Assembly (NCBI GenBank): GCA_050011635.1
Contig: JBEKIU010000228.1
Location: forward strand, 1-5,536
DNA length: 5,536 bases
Direction: 5' to 3'
Source of the DNA: Bog-756 sp050011635
Lineage (GTDB): Bacteria; Actinomycetota; Acidimicrobiia; Acidimicrobiales; RAAP-2
Position numbers and translations under genes: made by a program. The stretch's first letter is position 1. The number at the start of each line of letters is the position of its first letter. Positions 4,793-5,536 of this stretch are shown piece by piece. A model generated the notes under the pieces. It was not told where the DNA came from, made no database searches, and worked only from the letters and a program-made list of their open reading frames with translations.

Positions 4793-5241
4793 GCACCGTG
4801 GCCGACCAGGCAACCGCACGAACCGATCGCGAGGAATCCACCGTGGCCACAGGCGCCCCCATCTGCCAGACGACAGGCCGACGCAAGCGGGCCGTCGCCC
4901 GGGTCCGGATCCGTCCGGGTCAGGGGGCCATCACCGTCAACGGTCACACGTTCGAGGATTACTTCACCTCCGCCACCCATCGCATGATCGTCACCGAGCC
5001 CCTGCGGCTGACCGACACCTCGGAGTCGTGGGCCATCGACGTCACCATCGACGGCGGCGGGGTGTCCGGCCAGGCCGGCGCCTTCCGGCTCGGGATCGCC
5101 CGGGCGCTGTGCCAGCTCGACCCGGAGCTCCGGGCCGCGCTCAAGAGGGCGGGGTTCCTCACCCGTGACTCACGGGAGAAGGAGTCGAAGAAGTACGGCC
5201 TGAAGAAGGCCCGTAAGGCTCCCCAGTACTCCAAGCGGTAG
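4789..5241 (+). CDS. rpsI: Small-subunit ribosomal protein uS9
   Basis: The uS9 core starts at TGRRKRAVARVRI and includes GGGVSGQAGAFRLGIARAL, KRAGFLTRDSREKESKKYGL and the C-terminal KKARKAPQYSKR. That tail's terminal Arg reaches the P-site tRNA anticodon in the 30S. From GTG at 4789 the product is 150 residues, close to the roughly 151 of M. tuberculosis S9. This start overlaps the rplM stop (GTGA) and has GGAG at 4779-4782 with a 6-nt spacer. GTG at 4843 would give 132 residues, like E. coli S9, and has a stronger GAGGA (4831-4835, 7-nt spacer). The 18 codons between the two starts use more A/T-ending codons than the rest, which leans toward the shorter form. The gene itself is certain, the start is not. 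Confidence 0.96.
   Translation: MSTVADQATARTDREESTVATGAPICQTTGRRKRAVARVRIRPGQGAITVNGHTFEDYFTSATHRMIVTEPLRLTDTSESWAIDVTIDGGGVSGQAGAFRLGIARALCQLDPELRAALKRAGFLTRDSREKESKKYGLKKARKAPQYSKR
4831..4835 (+). promoter_or_regulatory. Strong ribosome-binding site pointing to an internal rpsI start
   Basis: GAGGA lies 7 nt before GTG at 4843, in frame with rpsI. It is a better Shine-Dalgarno match than the GGAG preceding GTG at 4789. CACCGTGGCC occurs at both candidate start regions (4794-4803 and 4839-4848). If this site is used, the 50 nt after the rplM stop are untranslated leader rather than an 18-residue N-terminal extension. Confidence 0.55.
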
Positions 5242-5245
5242 TCCG

Positions 5246-5536
5246 GTGGCCAGAATCCGGTTCGGCACCGATGGCGTCCGGGGTGTCGCCAACGTCGAAC
5301 TGACCACCGACCTGGTCCTCGCCCTCGGACGGGCCATCGGCCGCACCATGACCGCCACTACCTTCCTGGTCGGCCGCGACACCCGTCGGTCCGGGCCCAT
5401 GCTCCAGGCCGCGCTGTCGGCCGGACTGGCCAGCGAAGGGGCCGACGTGGTCGACGTCGGGGTCCTGCCGACGCCCGCCCTGGCCTGGCTGTCGGCGACT
5501 CGGGGGGTTCCCGCCGTGGTGATCTCGGCGTCTCAC
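5246..5536 (+). CDS. glmM: Phosphoglucosamine mutase GlmM, N-terminal part (runs off window)
   Basis: GlmM interconverts glucosamine-6-phosphate and glucosamine-1-phosphate, feeding UDP-GlcNAc for peptidoglycan. Ninety-seven codons are present from GTG at 5246, with no stop before the window edge; the full protein is normally about 445-450 residues. Visible family blocks are RFGTDGVRGVAN (5-16), LVGRDTRRSGPML (41-53), GVLPTPALAWL (72-82) and VISASH (92-97). The sequence stops within the SASHNP active-site loop, where S96 corresponds to the phosphorylated catalytic serine. The FGTDGVRG start and spacing distinguish GlmM from phosphomannomutase relatives. The gene starts 4 nt after the rpsI stop with no clear ribosome-binding site, so translation is probably coupled to rpsI. 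The rpsI-glmM order is common in actinobacteria. Confidence 0.95.
   Translation, partial: MARIRFGTDGVRGVANVELTTDLVLALGRAIGRTMTATTFLVGRDTRRSGPMLQAALSAGLASEGADVVDVGVLPTPALAWLSATRGVPAVVISASH

Overview
The window is a high-GC stretch of the bacterial alpha (S13/RNA polymerase alpha) ribosomal operon running into the L13-S9 operon. All recognisable genes are on the + strand. The order is infA (last codons), rpmJ, rpsM, rpsK, rpsD, rpoA, rplQ, truA, rplM, rpsI, glmM (5' part, cut by the window edge). This order, the actinobacterial look of RpoA (an MLI-QRPT start and a GFG-TLGNSLRRTLLSSIPG block), uL13 (YRHSGYPGGL) and uS9 (KYGLKKARKAPQYSKR end), frequent GTG starts and the strong G/C bias at third codon positions all point to an actinobacterium. 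uS4 and bL36 keep their zinc cysteines and RpoA lacks the long mycobacterial tail. This suggests a lineage outside Mycobacterium/Streptomyces, possibly Acidimicrobiia-like; the lineage call is inference.

Layout. Positions 1-19 hold the end of infA. Positions 20-188 are an unusually long spacer with a 30-bp imperfect tandem repeat. bL36, uS13, uS11 and uS4 follow (189-1804) with short gaps or a 1-nt overlap. A 138-nt C-rich, G-poor, T-poor spacer (1805-1942) separates rpsD from rpoA. rpoA and rplQ are 9 nt apart, and truA may overlap rplQ by 4 nt. truA ends at 4155. The next 169 nt carry a candidate sigma-70-type promoter (about 4161-4189) and a foldable leader ahead of rplM. rplM and rpsI are joined by a possible 4-nt GTGA overlap, and glmM starts 4 nt after rpsI.

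How the genes work together. Small- and large-subunit ribosomal proteins are co-expressed with the RNA polymerase alpha subunit, which ties ribosome and polymerase supply. TruA modifies the tRNA anticodon stem. GlmM makes glucosamine-1-phosphate for peptidoglycan precursors, so cell-wall supply follows the same transcription unit.

I found no mobile element, CRISPR array, tRNA, rRNA or unknown gene cassette. The coding content is conserved housekeeping. The parts worth a second look are the spacers (tandem repeat, C-rich spacer, rplM leader), a low-complexity insertion with a 7-residue tandem repeat in TruA, a 7-residue insertion beside the uS4 zinc site, and ambiguous starts of truA and rpsI. 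I do not see evidence for a previously undescribed system.
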